In this document: in pieces, positions 54,974 through 63,529 of the stretch
Position numbering within the stretch: position 1 is the stretch's first letter
Layout: every line of letters begins with the position of its first letter
From: Nonomuraea aurantiaca
Lineage (GTDB): Bacteria > Actinomycetota > Actinomycetes > Streptosporangiales > Streptosporangiaceae
DNA length: 64,000 nucleotides
Assembly (NCBI RefSeq): GCF_020215705.1
Contig: NZ_JAIWNB010000033.1
Span: forward strand, 1-64,000
Direction: 5' to 3'
The notes under the pieces: model-generated
What the model saw: the letters and a program-made list of their open reading frames with translations, nothing else
Told to the model about the DNA's origin: nothing
Database searches by the model: none
Position numbers and translations under genes: made by a program

Positions 54974-55528
54974 ATGGCACAGCTCAACAAGGGGAAGCGG
55001 GATACATCGACTTTCGCGGTGCCGTTTGAGCTGAAGGGGCGCATCGAGGTTGCCGGGGAGCGCCATGGCTACACTCAGCCCGGCGTCTACTTGGCCGACC
55101 TCATCAGTGCACTGCATCCGGAGCCACGCCAGCCGTCGGAAACGCACGCCTCTCTGGGGGCGATGATCCCGATGTTGCTCGGCACCACGCAAGTACCGGT
55201 GTCCAGCGAGAGGCACGTGTTCACCTTCCGAACCCCGGTGGGCGTCAAACCACGGATCAAGGCCGCCTACAAGGCTTACGGCTATGCACGCATGACGGCG
55301 TATCTCGTGGACGTGATGAGCGCGTTGCATCCCCCGCAGCGAGAGGACCACCGGGGCGAGTCCGTCCACGCCGGACACACGCTGACGCCCGAGGCTGCTC
55401 ATTCATTGGTCAGCAGTCTCCTGAACGACAGCCACAACATTTCGATAACGAGCGGTCCAGCGAGTTACGAGCAACAAGCGTTCCTAGACCTGTACGACCT
55501 CGAACGTCCCCAGCAGACCGCAGCCTGA
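54974..55528 (+). CDS. unknown protein built of two 71-residue repeats, RHH-like
   Basis: The protein has 184 residues, with GGGAGG seven bases before the ATG. The two halves align without gaps at a spacing of exactly 71 residues: KGRIEVAGERHGYTQPGVYL and ADLISALHPE (residues 21-50) against KPRIKAAYKAYGYARMTAYL and VDVMSALHPP (92-121). Each half has a short strand (STFAVPFEL, HVFTFRTPV) followed by two helices, the order of a ribbon-helix-helix unit. Two such units in one chain could form a single-chain RHH DNA-binding dimer. It opens the plasmid-type region and is followed by a repeat-rich non-coding stretch and the rep-like gene. Family not recognised; a copy-number or partition role is a guess. 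Confidence 0.65.
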   Translation: MAQLNKGKRDTSTFAVPFELKGRIEVAGERHGYTQPGVYLADLISALHPEPRQPSETHASLGAMIPMLLGTTQVPVSSERHVFTFRTPVGVKPRIKAAYKAYGYARMTAYLVDVMSALHPPQREDHRGESVHAGHTLTPEAAHSLVSSLLNDSHNISITSGPASYEQQAFLDLYDLERPQQTAA

Positions 55529-55912
55529 GCCCGCCGGCACCCCCGGCACGAGGAGGCATTCGAACGCTCACGTAAGCCGCGCCCACATCGGCGCACCGCA
55601 CAAATGCAGAGAGCCCCCGCGCTACATGGCCTGGTAAACCTTGCGCGGGAGCTCTCTCCAAACCAAAGACATCCGGCCCGGCTCGAGTCGGCTTGGCGCT
55701 TTCGCGTGCCTGGCCGGTGTCCAGAAAGTCCTGGAGTCCACGATAGACGATGACTCGCAGGGTCGGCTAGTCGTGCGCGCAATCGGCGTGTTCGGCGTGT
55801 CGCCGCCCACGATGATGATTACCGCTCGCGTGTCCGATAAACCGGACACCTGCTGGAGCGGACAACCGGTCGCGCGCTCGCACGGCCCACATCGCACAGG
55901 TCCCATGCGCCC

Positions 55913-55938
55913 GCTCGGCCGGCTCCATCCGGCCGAGC
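55913..55938. repeat. 10-bp perfect inverted repeat
   Basis: GCTCGGCCGG (55913-55922) and CCGGCCGAGC (55929-55938) are separated by CTCCAT. It lies 385 bases after the stop of the two-repeat protein, in the candidate origin stretch. Confidence 0.7.
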
Positions 55939-56121
55939 GATCACCGGAGCCTCGACTCGGCACGTCCTCGAGACCGGCTCCCCTCGCTGTTCTTCTCACG
56001 GGTCTGGCATCCATCGCCGTCCAGGCGAGGAGCCGCGCCACACGCGGACACATGCCCGCCGGCCGATCGGCCATACCAGCTCGCCGTCGCCCCGCGACCG
56101 GCGCACTCTGCCGATCATCGC

Positions 56122-56147
56122 GGAGGCGCCCTTGATCTAGACCATCC
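56122..56147 (+). repeat. 26-bp direct repeat, copy 1
   Basis: The unit starts GGAGGCGC and contains CTTGATCTA. It recurs at 56371-56396 with three mismatches. Distance start to start is 249 bases. Confidence 0.7.
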
Positions 56148-56263
56148 AGAGCAATACCCAGGCCCGCCGACACCCGCGGTGCCGACCGTGCCGCCCAACG
56201 CGGCCGCCGGCACTGGTGTTTGTTGTACCCATTGATCGTACGGAGCCCGCCATGCGCCATGCG

Positions 56264-56558
56264 CTCTGTTCAGTGCGCCCTGAACCGGGCCTGTCAGCCG
56301 CACGCCGTGAAAGTTGCGAGCGGCGGTGGCATTCGGTCGCGCTGTCCCGCTTCAGCATGGCGCGCCCCGTGGAGGCGCTCTTGATCTAAACCGTCCGCCG
56401 CCCGGAGGTCACATACTCCGGGCCCACCTGACCCCATGACGCACTCAGACGGTGCCGGCCCCAGCCACCTGGCCAGGCCGCCGACACCTCTGTTCGGCGC
56501 ACCCGAAAACCGCATCGGAGCACACGATGAGCCATGCGCTCTCTTTGGCATACCCAAA
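56264..56558. repeat. three related dyads around the Rep start
   Basis: Copies begin CTCT at 56264, 56488 and 56539 and each holds a five-base inverted repeat whose arms co-vary: TTCAG/CTGAA (56269-56284), TTCGG/CCGAA (56493-56507) and TTTGG/CCAAA (56544-56558), with loops of five or six bases. The third lies inside the first codons of the Rep-like gene. The flanks are also similar (GCGCTCT or ACCTCT before, an A-rich run after). Confidence 0.6.
56371..56396 (+). repeat. 26-bp direct repeat, copy 2
   Basis: This is the second copy of the unit at 56122-56147 (23 of 26 identical). It lies 130 bases before the chosen Rep start. Confidence 0.7.
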
Positions 56559-58116
56559 AACAGGATCACAAGCCATATACCAGACGAACGCGCCCGGCAG
56601 TGTCGACGGAGTTGTGACGCGACAGACGCACGAGCAGGACCGGTGCGCATCAAGGCCGGGTACGTGCCCACTGGACGAGCTGCCCGACGGCACGGTCAAG
56701 ATCCCGCTCGGGCTCCCCCACGGCGCTGCCTGGCCCCTGGTGGCGCAGGTGGCCGCTCTGTCACAGCGCCGGGCAGGCTGCACCGCGAGCATCGCGTTCC
56801 TGTCCGAACGGCTTGGCATGCACCCCAGCACCATCTACGATGCGCTGAGCGCCGCCGGCGCGTGGATCATCACCGACACCACCACCCGGATCACGCGCCG
56901 CTTTCTCGCCCCGCTTCCGGAGGACGCGGCCTGGGCGCGCATCTCCTATCGTGCGGCGGCCGGTGTCGGCTGTCGCAGCGTCCACGGCACGTGGACACCT
57001 CGAAGGAACCGCTCACTGATGCTGGAGCTGTACTGCCGGCTGCGCCGCGACGAAGCTGTCGGGGCCATCCGCAGCCAAGCCGAATTGGCTCAAGACCTGG
57101 ATGTGACAGACCGGACGGTGCGCTCTTTGCTGACCGCACTCGAAAGTGATGGCTGGATCTCGCCTCGCCCGACCGGCCGCATGATCGCATACCGCACCCA
57201 TGACGCCCCTCTGCTGGCCGTTGAGGAGCCACCGGCCGATCCGGACGAACGACCGGATCGGGAGCTCCCATCGAACCGATCTCGGATCGTGAAGCGAAAC
57301 GATCAGGGAAGCCAAGGGGAAACGATCATGGAAACTGAACCTGCACAGAAGGACGACCTTGAAGCAGGACTGGAGAAGCATGATCATTCACCTCTCGCCG
57401 TAGGCGAAGCACAGGACCGTAACGGCGACGCGGGCAGCGCGCTTTCGCGCGAGAGGCAGATCAACGAGCAGGCAGGCTGTGCTGTTCGGCCGCTTCGACC
57501 GGCAGGTGCCCTGAGCGTCATGACCGCGCTCCCCCTCCGATGGCAGCTGCGCATGACCGAGCAAGAACGCGACCGGGTGCTGACGGCCATGGAGAAGGAG
57601 ATGAGCCGCGGGCGCACCGTGGCACAGCTGACCGCTCGCATCCGGCGACGGCTGACGGCGTGGTACGGCATCGAACCCCGCCGGCCGGTCGCGGCCGCTC
57701 TGACCGTCGTCGATCGTGGCTACCATTGCCCGCACCCCGAGTGCGAAGATCACCTCCTGCCCTCGGGATATCCCTGCCCCGCCTGCCAGGAGCTTGGCGC
57801 CCGCGTCAACCAGGAACGGCGTGCGATGGGGAAGCCCGGCGCGACCGATTCGCGCCGGACAACTCCACCTGACCCACACATGGACGCTCGCGTGAGGCCG
57901 TCTCCAGAACCCCAGCCCCCCAGGCATGGACTGCCCCGGGTCGACGCTGAGGGCCCGGACGGGCCGGCCGCGCGTGCGCGGGCCCTGCTCTTGGCGACGT
58001 GTCCCCGTACGGCCTCGGCGTTGCGAGCCTCAGTTGTGCGCAAAGGGCAACGACTGCCGGACCCGATGGCGCGAATCGCGGGAAGACGACCCGGTTCTGC
58101 CGTTGAAAGGCACTGA
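56527..58116 (+). CDS. plasmid replication initiator-like protein with two winged helices
   Basis: The protein has 529 residues; the ATG at 56527 follows GGAG by six bases. After a variable leader come two winged-helix domains. The first covers residues about 65-140 (PHGAAWPLVAQVAALSQRRA, SIAFLSERLGMHPSTIYDAL) and the second about 160-235 (LYCRLRRDEAVGAIRSQAEL, DLDVTDRTVRSLLTALESDG). A charged linker leads to a zinc-ribbon-like CPHPECE...CPACQE near residue 400 and a Pro/Arg-rich tail. The two-winged-helix plan and its place between origin-like repeats and parA suggest a Rep protein. Actinobacterial helix-turn-helix proteins of this length also occur in integrative elements, so the role is inferred. 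Confidence 0.6.
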   Translation: MSHALSLAYPKTGSQAIYQTNAPGSVDGVVTRQTHEQDRCASRPGTCPLDELPDGTVKIPLGLPHGAAWPLVAQVAALSQRRAGCTASIAFLSERLGMHPSTIYDALSAAGAWIITDTTTRITRRFLAPLPEDAAWARISYRAAAGVGCRSVHGTWTPRRNRSLMLELYCRLRRDEAVGAIRSQAELAQDLDVTDRTVRSLLTALESDGWISPRPTGRMIAYRTHDAPLLAVEEPPADPDERPDRELPSNRSRIVKRNDQGSQGETIMETEPAQKDDLEAGLEKHDHSPLAVGEAQDRNGDAGSALSRERQINEQAGCAVRPLRPAGALSVMTALPLRWQLRMTEQERDRVLTAMEKEMSRGRTVAQLTARIRRRLTAWYGIEPRRPVAAALTVVDRGYHCPHPECEDHLLPSGYPCPACQELGARVNQERRAMGKPGATDSRRTTPPDPHMDARVRPSPEPQPPRHGLPRVDAEGPDGPAARARALLLATCPRTASALRASVVRKGQRLPDPMARIAGRRPGSAVERH

Positions 58117-58240
58117 GGCCTGGACCAACGGAGGGCCAGCTGGCAGGAATCACATGATGATTGGCGGCGAAGACGACGTTCTCCAGACCGAATCCGTGAG
58201 ATGCTTTACTGGGCCTGTTCGGAGAATCGACTCACCGTAG

Positions 58241-58444
58241 TCACTCGCTGAACATATTCTTCCGATCCAATTGTCTCGAGTCGTGCACCTCAAGAATTTG
58301 GCCTTCAATGTCAATGGAATAGCGAAGATATTCCGAATCTAAACAATACTCACACGGGATCACCGCTGAAATGACCATGGTGTCTGCTGTCACACCATCG
58401 GCCCGGCCGAGGCAGTGTTTGTTTCGTGGCGATGAAGTGGCCAC
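58241..58444 (-). CDS. small hypothetical protein from AT-rich DNA
   Basis: The frame gives 67 residues; the more credible part starts at an internal ATG (58378): MVISAVIPCEYCLDSEYLRY, then SIDIEGQILEVHDSRQLDRK. The codons use many A/T third positions, unlike the neighbours, pointing to foreign DNA. There is a CxxC pair but no recognised domain and no clear ribosome site. The surrounding 58117-58738 stretch otherwise holds nothing I can support. Confidence 0.35.
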   Translation of the reverse strand: MATSSPRNKHCLGRADGVTADTMVISAVIPCEYCLDSEYLRYSIDIEGQILEVHDSRQLDRKNMFSE

Positions 58445-58738
58445 TGAGCAGCTCGAACAGGGGTCTTGCTCAGCGACGCTGTGCCCGCCGAACCGAGGGC
58501 GCGCCCGCGGAATTGACGAGGGTGCGGGCCTTGTCGATGCTCACGGTGAAGGCGTCTTCTGCGCCGGCACGCCGCTGGCCCGGTCACGTCAAGGGCCGAA
58601 ACGTTCGGGAGCCTGCTGGTGCCGCGCGGTGAACCGAGGCCAGTTCACTCTTGTGAGGAAACCACGACTCTGGACACCGGCATGGTCAGCCCCCTGGCAA
58701 TGGTTCAGGATTCACCACGCGGAGAACAACCGCGTTGA

Positions 58739-59750
58739 GTGAGGTGATCTCAGCGAATTGCGAGCAGGTAGTCGTGCTCGAAATGGGTGAGGACAAGTGC
58801 CGCGCGGGCGATGTCGCCGATCCGACTGGGACTGACGGTGACGTGCTGGAGGGTGCGCCAGCGGCCTTTGAGTAGGGCGAAGCCGCGTTCGCCGAGACAG
58901 CGCAGGGCTCGTAGAAGATGGTTGTAGGTGCGGTTGCTCGGGCTGAGGACTTGGTTGCCTTTGGGCTGCCTGATCGGTGAATGAATGCCGATTCCGGCGC
59001 CGTCGTAGCCGCTGTCAGCGAGGGTGGGCAGGCCGCGAGAGGCCGCGGCCTGCAGCGCGCCCAGCACCTGTGCGCGGGCGGCGGTCAGATCGTGGACAGA
59101 GCCGGGCTCGACCTCGGCGATCCACAACGGCAGACCGCCCGGTGCCGAGAGGGCTTGGAGGTTGCCGGCGTGCTGGTGGGCCTTGCCGGAGTACCAGGCG
59201 TCGATGGGTTCGCCCTTGACACTGACTGTCTGCTCGGCGCAGCGGTCGATGCCGATCAGGGTGCCGTCGAGGATCACGCAGGCCAGTCCTTCGGCGTGGG
59301 CGCGGTCGAGGGCTTGACGCAGATCTGGTGTCTGAGCTGCGAGGACGTCGATGCCTTCGTGAATGTAGCGGTAGGCGGTGGCCCGTGAGATGCGGTGGTC
59401 GCGGCCGAGCTTGGGAACGTCGTGCTCGCCGCGGAACCAGCGCACCACCATGACCGCCTGTCTGAACGGGGCCAGGGCTCGGCTGCCTTGCGGGGTGCCA
59501 CGCAATCGACGCTCTTCATGCAGGAGTCGCGCGACGTACTGAACGAGTGCGCGGGAGACGTCGAGCGTGGCACGATGAGCAATCACGTGGAGCTCTCCGG
59601 CCTTGAGCGTTCTTGTGGTGAGAACTCATCTACCGGAGGCTCCACGTCTGTCTCCGGCCTTCGACGACTTCTCCTGAAAGGCCCGAAACGCCACCATCGG
59701 CGCCCCGGATATCCCGCATCGCCCGATCTATTTCGCTGAGATCACCTCAC
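58739..59750 (-). mobile_element. intact IS5-type insertion sequence
   Basis: The 1012-bp element is bounded by perfect 19-bp inverted repeats (GTGAGGTGATCTCAGCGAA at 58739-58757 and its complement at 59732-59750). It is flanked by the 3-bp duplication TGA (58736-58738 and 59751-59753), as expected for IS5-group elements. One uninterrupted transposase gene fills it. Intact ends and reading frame indicate a recent insertion. Confidence 0.9.
58750..59586 (-). CDS. IS5-group DDE transposase (HARBI1-like)
   Basis: The protein has 278 residues and starts MIAHRATLDVSRALVQYVAR. A helix-turn-helix is visible (KLGRDHRISRATAYRYIHEG). The DDE_Tnp_4 catalytic acids appear in CVILDGTLIGIDRCAEQTVS, SVHDLTAARAQVLGALQAAA and LPTLADSGYDGAGIGIHSPI. 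The C-terminal RALRCLGERGFALLKGRWRT carries the usual ERGFALLK Glu. It has no frameshift or stop and both terminal repeats are present, so it is probably active. It differs from the degraded IS5-type copies at 13568 and 15680. Confidence 0.92.
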   Translation of the reverse strand: MIAHRATLDVSRALVQYVARLLHEERRLRGTPQGSRALAPFRQAVMVVRWFRGEHDVPKLGRDHRISRATAYRYIHEGIDVLAAQTPDLRQALDRAHAEGLACVILDGTLIGIDRCAEQTVSVKGEPIDAWYSGKAHQHAGNLQALSAPGGLPLWIAEVEPGSVHDLTAARAQVLGALQAAASRGLPTLADSGYDGAGIGIHSPIRQPKGNQVLSPSNRTYNHLLRALRCLGERGFALLKGRWRTLQHVTVSPSRIGDIARAALVLTHFEHDYLLAIR

Positions 59751-59854
59751 TGAGTCGGCAGAAAGCCACCGTCCTTCGGACGGATGGAAAGGAGCCCTCT
59801 TGCTGTCAGTTTGCGCAGGACGGAAAGGCCATACGAATCAGGAGGTGGGCTTAT

Positions 59855-60683
59855 ATGAGTGTTGAGAGCCTGGCCCCGGACCACGTGCTGTCAGGCTCGC
59901 TGCCCCGGGACGCCGGCGGAGGCCACGCGACAACAGGTCATCCAGCGGATCTGCGCCAGGGTCCTGCCCGAGATGGAGTTCGAGGTCACCGAGCTGCCCT
60001 CCGGGGGCCTGCAGGTACGGATCGACACCCCGGCGCCGGAGGCCGAGCAAGGATCGTGGGTCCTCCACCACCGCCTGGCCCGCGAGATGGCGCTGGTGGG
60101 CTGGCAGTGCGATGTGGACGCCGACCGCCTCCTGGTGCTCGACTGGAGTGCCGCGTGCCTGCGAAACCGCGCACGCCTACTCCGAGGCGGCCTGCGCAGG
60201 CTCGCCGACTTCGAGCCAACGGCCCAGCGGGCCGCGCAACTCGATGGCCGCGAGCCGGACACCCGGTGCGCCGCGGAGCTCGTGGCCGATGTGTGCGCCT
60301 CGATCGAGCGGCGGCTGCGCTGGCCCGAGCGACTGGCCGAGCTCGACGGGTTCGACCGCCGCTCCAGCCAGCAGCGTCTGCAGTTGCGCCTCGCCCAGAT
60401 CACCGGCCTAGAGGCGAGGGTCGCGGCCGCCTGCGAAGATCACCTGGTCATGGCACGGGTGCTGGTGCAGAGCGTTTACGAGCGCTACGGCCGGCACGGG
60501 AGCTTCATCCACGCGCAGGGCGAGGTGCTTGCCCAGTCGCGTCCAGGGACACACGACAGCTCCATGATCCGCGGCTCGGCCACCACAAGCCCTAGCTTCG
60601 CCCGCGCCGGCCATCCCCACATGGGGCCGACGGAGCGCCGCATCGCGGCGAGCGTCAGCAACCACCACGCGCCGCAGGCGTGA
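59855..60683 (+). pseudogene. unknown protein gene with a likely N-terminal frameshift
   Basis: A good ribosome site (GGAGGTGGGCTTAT) precedes the ATG at 59855, which opens MSVESLAPDHVLSGSLPRDA. The long coding frame is the other one: EATRQQVIQRICARVLPEME, LHHRLAREMALVGWQCDVDA, AELVADVCASIERRLRWPER and VLVQSVYERYGRHGSFIHAQ. One base gained or lost near 59915-59930 would join them into about 275 residues. Alternatively the protein starts at the GTG at 59859 and reads MLRAWPRTTCCQ, which looks unlike protein. Soluble, helical, no family recognised. It follows the intact IS by about 100 bases. From 60684 to 61051 I see nothing. Confidence 0.5.
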
Positions 60684-61051
60684 CTCGCGGCTGCGGCGTC
60701 CCGGGTCGTAGACGTCGACCTCACGCGAAGCGCCGTGTGACGACAGGCTGTCCAGCGGCCCACAGCAGTGATCCAGCGCCTTTCACATGCACCTTCTGAG
60801 CTCGCCCCGCACCTGATCAACCAGAGTGGCGGCCCTCTGAGACCCCACCCCACCGCTGGCGACATCCAGCGGCTGGAGGGGCTCTCGGCACCGTTGTGGG
60901 ACATCTCGTCTGGTCGGCCATCGCCCCTGACCGACCGCGGCCGGTGATGGCGGACAAGCGCTTCCGCACTCACAGAACCAGGCCGCTCCCCCCACGCTGT
61001 TGCCGAACCAGCGTGGAAGCTGTGTGTCATCCGCCCTGTGTCAACCGCTCC

Positions 61052-62152
61052 CTATCTGCCCGAGGAGATGGCCGCGTCGTCAGTGGAGGGACTGGAGTCG
61101 ACGCCGTCATCGTCGAGCAGGTACGCCTCCACCGCCACGGAGACCAGCGTGGACAGGTGCTCTGCGCCGGTGTCCTGTACCAGGTCGTTGAGAATGTCGA
61201 GCTCGGCTGGACGGAACTGGACAGGCCACAGTACCCGCCGGATGCCCGGCCTCGACTTCGAGCGCAGGTTTCTGCGGGGCGGGAAGTGCGAGCCGTTGGG
61301 GCGGCTCACCTCCAAGCGGGCCCTTACCAGGAAGGCCAGCATGTTCTCTGACAGGAAGTGGTCGATGGCGTCCATGGCCAGCTGCGCGTACTCGATGCCC
61401 TCGCTGCGACTCATCACGCGCGCCCGCTCCTTGGCCTCGGGCTTGACGTAAATGCTGACCTGCTCGGGCGTCTGGTAGGCGCTCGAATTCACTCCGGTGG
61501 CAGCGGAGGGCCTGGGCATCGGTCGCGGCGCGGGCCTGGCAGGCTGGGGCCGGCTCTGCAACACCTGCGCAGGCGCGGCGAGCTGTGTTTGCGGTACGAG
61601 GTCAGGGCGCCGGCGCGGCTCCGTCTCCACCGGCCTGGACGGCGCCACGGAGGCCGCGGCTCCAGAGGCCGGCACCGCAGATCCGGGCGTTGCACCCCGT
61701 GACTCCGCGGAGGCCGGTGTTGCGGGAGCCGGTGTCGCGCTGCGCGCCTCCTGCTGCTGAGTGGTGATCGCCCGACCTGGAGCCTTTCCCTGAGGCGAGG
61801 TGGTCTGTCCCTCCGGCTGCGGACGGGCCGACGCAGCGGGACCGTTTCCTTCGACCTGCGCGGGAAGTCCCCGATTCACAGGAGTGAGGCGGGAAGGCGG
61901 CGCCGCGGACTTCTCCAGTGCCCCGCCCCTGGACTCGGACTCGCCGTCGGAGGGACCCCTCTGGGGCGGAGGCACAGCTCGCTGGGAGGGCGGCTGTTGA
62001 GTCTCCGGCGGGGTGGCGGCGGCAGGCTCCTCAACGGCCGGCGACTGGGCGACCAGCGAGGCCAGTCCACTCTGCCCGCGTTTGCCCCGCGCCCTCGTCA
62101 TCCCGCCCAGCTTGGGCTGGGGAGGCTTGTCGTCGAAGAATTCCGTGGTCAC
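61052..62152 (-). CDS. ParB-like partition partner: long disordered arm with two RHH-like C-terminal segments
   Basis: The protein has 366 residues from a GTG that overlaps the parA stop by four bases, so it is translationally coupled. Residues about 1-215 are Pro/Ala/Gln/Ser-rich and surely disordered, apart from a basic patch MTRARGKRGQSGLASLVAQS. The C-terminal part has two strand-helix-helix segments: EQVSIYVKPEAKERARVMSR then EYAQLAMDAIDHFLSE, and RVLWPVQFRPAELDILNDLV then LSTLVSVAVEAYLLDD. No canonical ParB (HTH/KorB) domain is present. By position it is the DNA-binding adaptor of a type Ib-like partition system, but unusually large. Confidence 0.65.
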   Translation of the reverse strand: MTTEFFDDKPPQPKLGGMTRARGKRGQSGLASLVAQSPAVEEPAAATPPETQQPPSQRAVPPPQRGPSDGESESRGGALEKSAAPPSRLTPVNRGLPAQVEGNGPAASARPQPEGQTTSPQGKAPGRAITTQQQEARSATPAPATPASAESRGATPGSAVPASGAAASVAPSRPVETEPRRRPDLVPQTQLAAPAQVLQSRPQPARPAPRPMPRPSAATGVNSSAYQTPEQVSIYVKPEAKERARVMSRSEGIEYAQLAMDAIDHFLSENMLAFLVRARLEVSRPNGSHFPPRRNLRSKSRPGIRRVLWPVQFRPAELDILNDLVQDTGAEHLSTLVSVAVEAYLLDDDGVDSSPSTDDAAISSGR

Positions 62153-63177
62153 GCGTACGCCTCCGCTTCCAGTTCCATGGCTCGCTTGATGATCTCAGCG
62201 GTGGCCTCCTCCATCTCGATCGCGGAGGTCTCGGCCGATTCCGTGCTGAGAGTGAGTTGGTGCTGCTTGGCGTGCCGCTTCCAGTCGGAGCCAGCCGTGA
62301 GGTCGGCCAGTTCGGCGAAGACGCGTCCATGCTTTCTGCACTGGTCGGCGACGTTCACGGCCCGGGTGATCACGGTCTGGAAGATCGGGATGCCCGAGTC
62401 ACCGAGGACTTCCGTGATCTCCCGCCGCTTCTTGGCCAGGAAGCCGATCTCCTTGAGGCCGATCACCTCCCCGTCCTCATTCCGAATCTTGCGCAGATGC
62501 TGCCGGTCGAAGCCGAACAGCAGCACCCCCAACGGGGTGATGCTCGGATTGAGCCGCGTTGCGACGTCGAACACCTCGCTGACGCCCTCAAGGCCTTGAA
62601 TGGCGCCTTGGTCGAAACACACGGGGATGAGCACGTACTCGGCCGCGACCGCCGCGAGGTGCTGGAGATCGGCCAGGTTTGGGGGACAGTCGATAAGGAT
62701 CCACTCATAGTCGTGCGCCACTTCGGCGAGGGCCTCAGCCAGGCTCAGCAGGATCTCCCGCCTCGGGTCGATGGACCTGGTGCCGATCATCGAGGCGGTG
62801 ATCCTCTTGAGGACCTTCCCGCCTGGTACGACGTCCAGTTGCGGTCGCACGTCCTTGATGATGTGCAGAGGGCCTGTGCCCTCGACCACGTCGATGACGC
62901 TCTGGCCCTCATCGTCGCCGGGCGTTCCCTGATGGCCCAGGTCCAGTCCGAGATTCCCCTGTGGGTCGAGGTCGATGGCGAGCACGCGCTGTGACGATCC
63001 GGCGCTGTGCAGGGCGGCTGCCAGTTGAGCTGAGATGTTGGCCGTCGTGGTGGTCTTGCCTGCGCCTCCCTTGTTGTTCAACACGATGATCACTCGCCTC
63101 AGCTTAGGCCGGATCGACTCGACGATCTCCTGCACGCTCAGCGCTCCACTTCTGCTGGCGGTGTGGGGGAAGGTCAT
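62149..63177 (-). CDS. parA: ParA-family partition ATPase
   Basis: The protein has 342 residues, with AGGAGAGC before the ATG. The deviant Walker A is NNKGGAGKTTTTANI (Lys36 and Lys41). Walker A' is LAIDLDPQGNLGLDLGHQG and Walker B is WILIDCPPNLADLQ. The C-terminal helices follow (ITRAVNVADQCRKHGRVFAE). The 30-residue N-terminal extension is not a full DNA-binding helix-turn-helix of the P1 ParA type, so autoregulation probably relies on the partner. ParA forms ATP-dependent gradients on the nucleoid to move replicons. It is coupled to the ParB-like gene and transcribed away from the AT-rich stretch at 63530-63930. Confidence 0.9.
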   Translation of the reverse strand: MTFPHTASRSGALSVQEIVESIRPKLRRVIIVLNNKGGAGKTTTTANISAQLAAALHSAGSSQRVLAIDLDPQGNLGLDLGHQGTPGDDEGQSVIDVVEGTGPLHIIKDVRPQLDVVPGGKVLKRITASMIGTRSIDPRREILLSLAEALAEVAHDYEWILIDCPPNLADLQHLAAVAAEYVLIPVCFDQGAIQGLEGVSEVFDVATRLNPSITPLGVLLFGFDRQHLRKIRNEDGEVIGLKEIGFLAKKRREITEVLGDSGIPIFQTVITRAVNVADQCRKHGRVFAELADLTAGSDWKRHAKQHQLTLSTESAETSAIEMEEATAEIIKRAMELEAEAYA

Positions 63178-63529
63178 GGATTTGCTCTCCTGTGCATGCC
63201 GACGACTTGGTGGAAGCGCCTTCTGGGCGGCGACGGGCTGAGCGACAGGCGGCCCGGTTGTGGCGACGGTACTTCCGTCACATTCCTAACAGATCAGCCT
63301 TGCCCGTGCCACGTTTCTCGCGGGTGTGTCGCCGATGTCGCTCGGTTCAACGGGGTCGCCGAGACGGGGCTGTGCCGTTTCGCGCGCTCTTCCATGCGTC
63401 GGCCCGCGATCCCCCGGATCCCCCTGTGCCCGTATTGGGCATCCATCTGGCCCGTGTCCCCTGGGGGAATCGGTCCGCGACGTGGTCTCGCTACCGTGCA
63501 CCCAGTTCTCATCACGTGTTGGACGCTGC

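Larger units (their letters stand above)
55529..56526. other. repeat-rich non-coding stretch, candidate replication origin
   Basis: About 1 kb without a supportable gene lies directly before the Rep-like start. It contains the hairpins GTGTCCG/CGGACAC (55830-55849) and GCTCGGCCGG/CCGGCCGAGC (55913-55938), and a 26-bp direct repeat (56122 and 56371, 23 of 26 identical). It also holds two of the three TTYRG dyads (56269 and 56493). Direct repeats and dyads before a rep gene are the usual make-up of a plasmid origin; the function here is inferred. Confidence 0.45.

Noticed and set aside
55622..56260. 213-codon minus-strand frame in the candidate origin
   Set aside because: No ribosome site or family, and the residue make-up is random; the DNA is better explained by repeats and hairpins.
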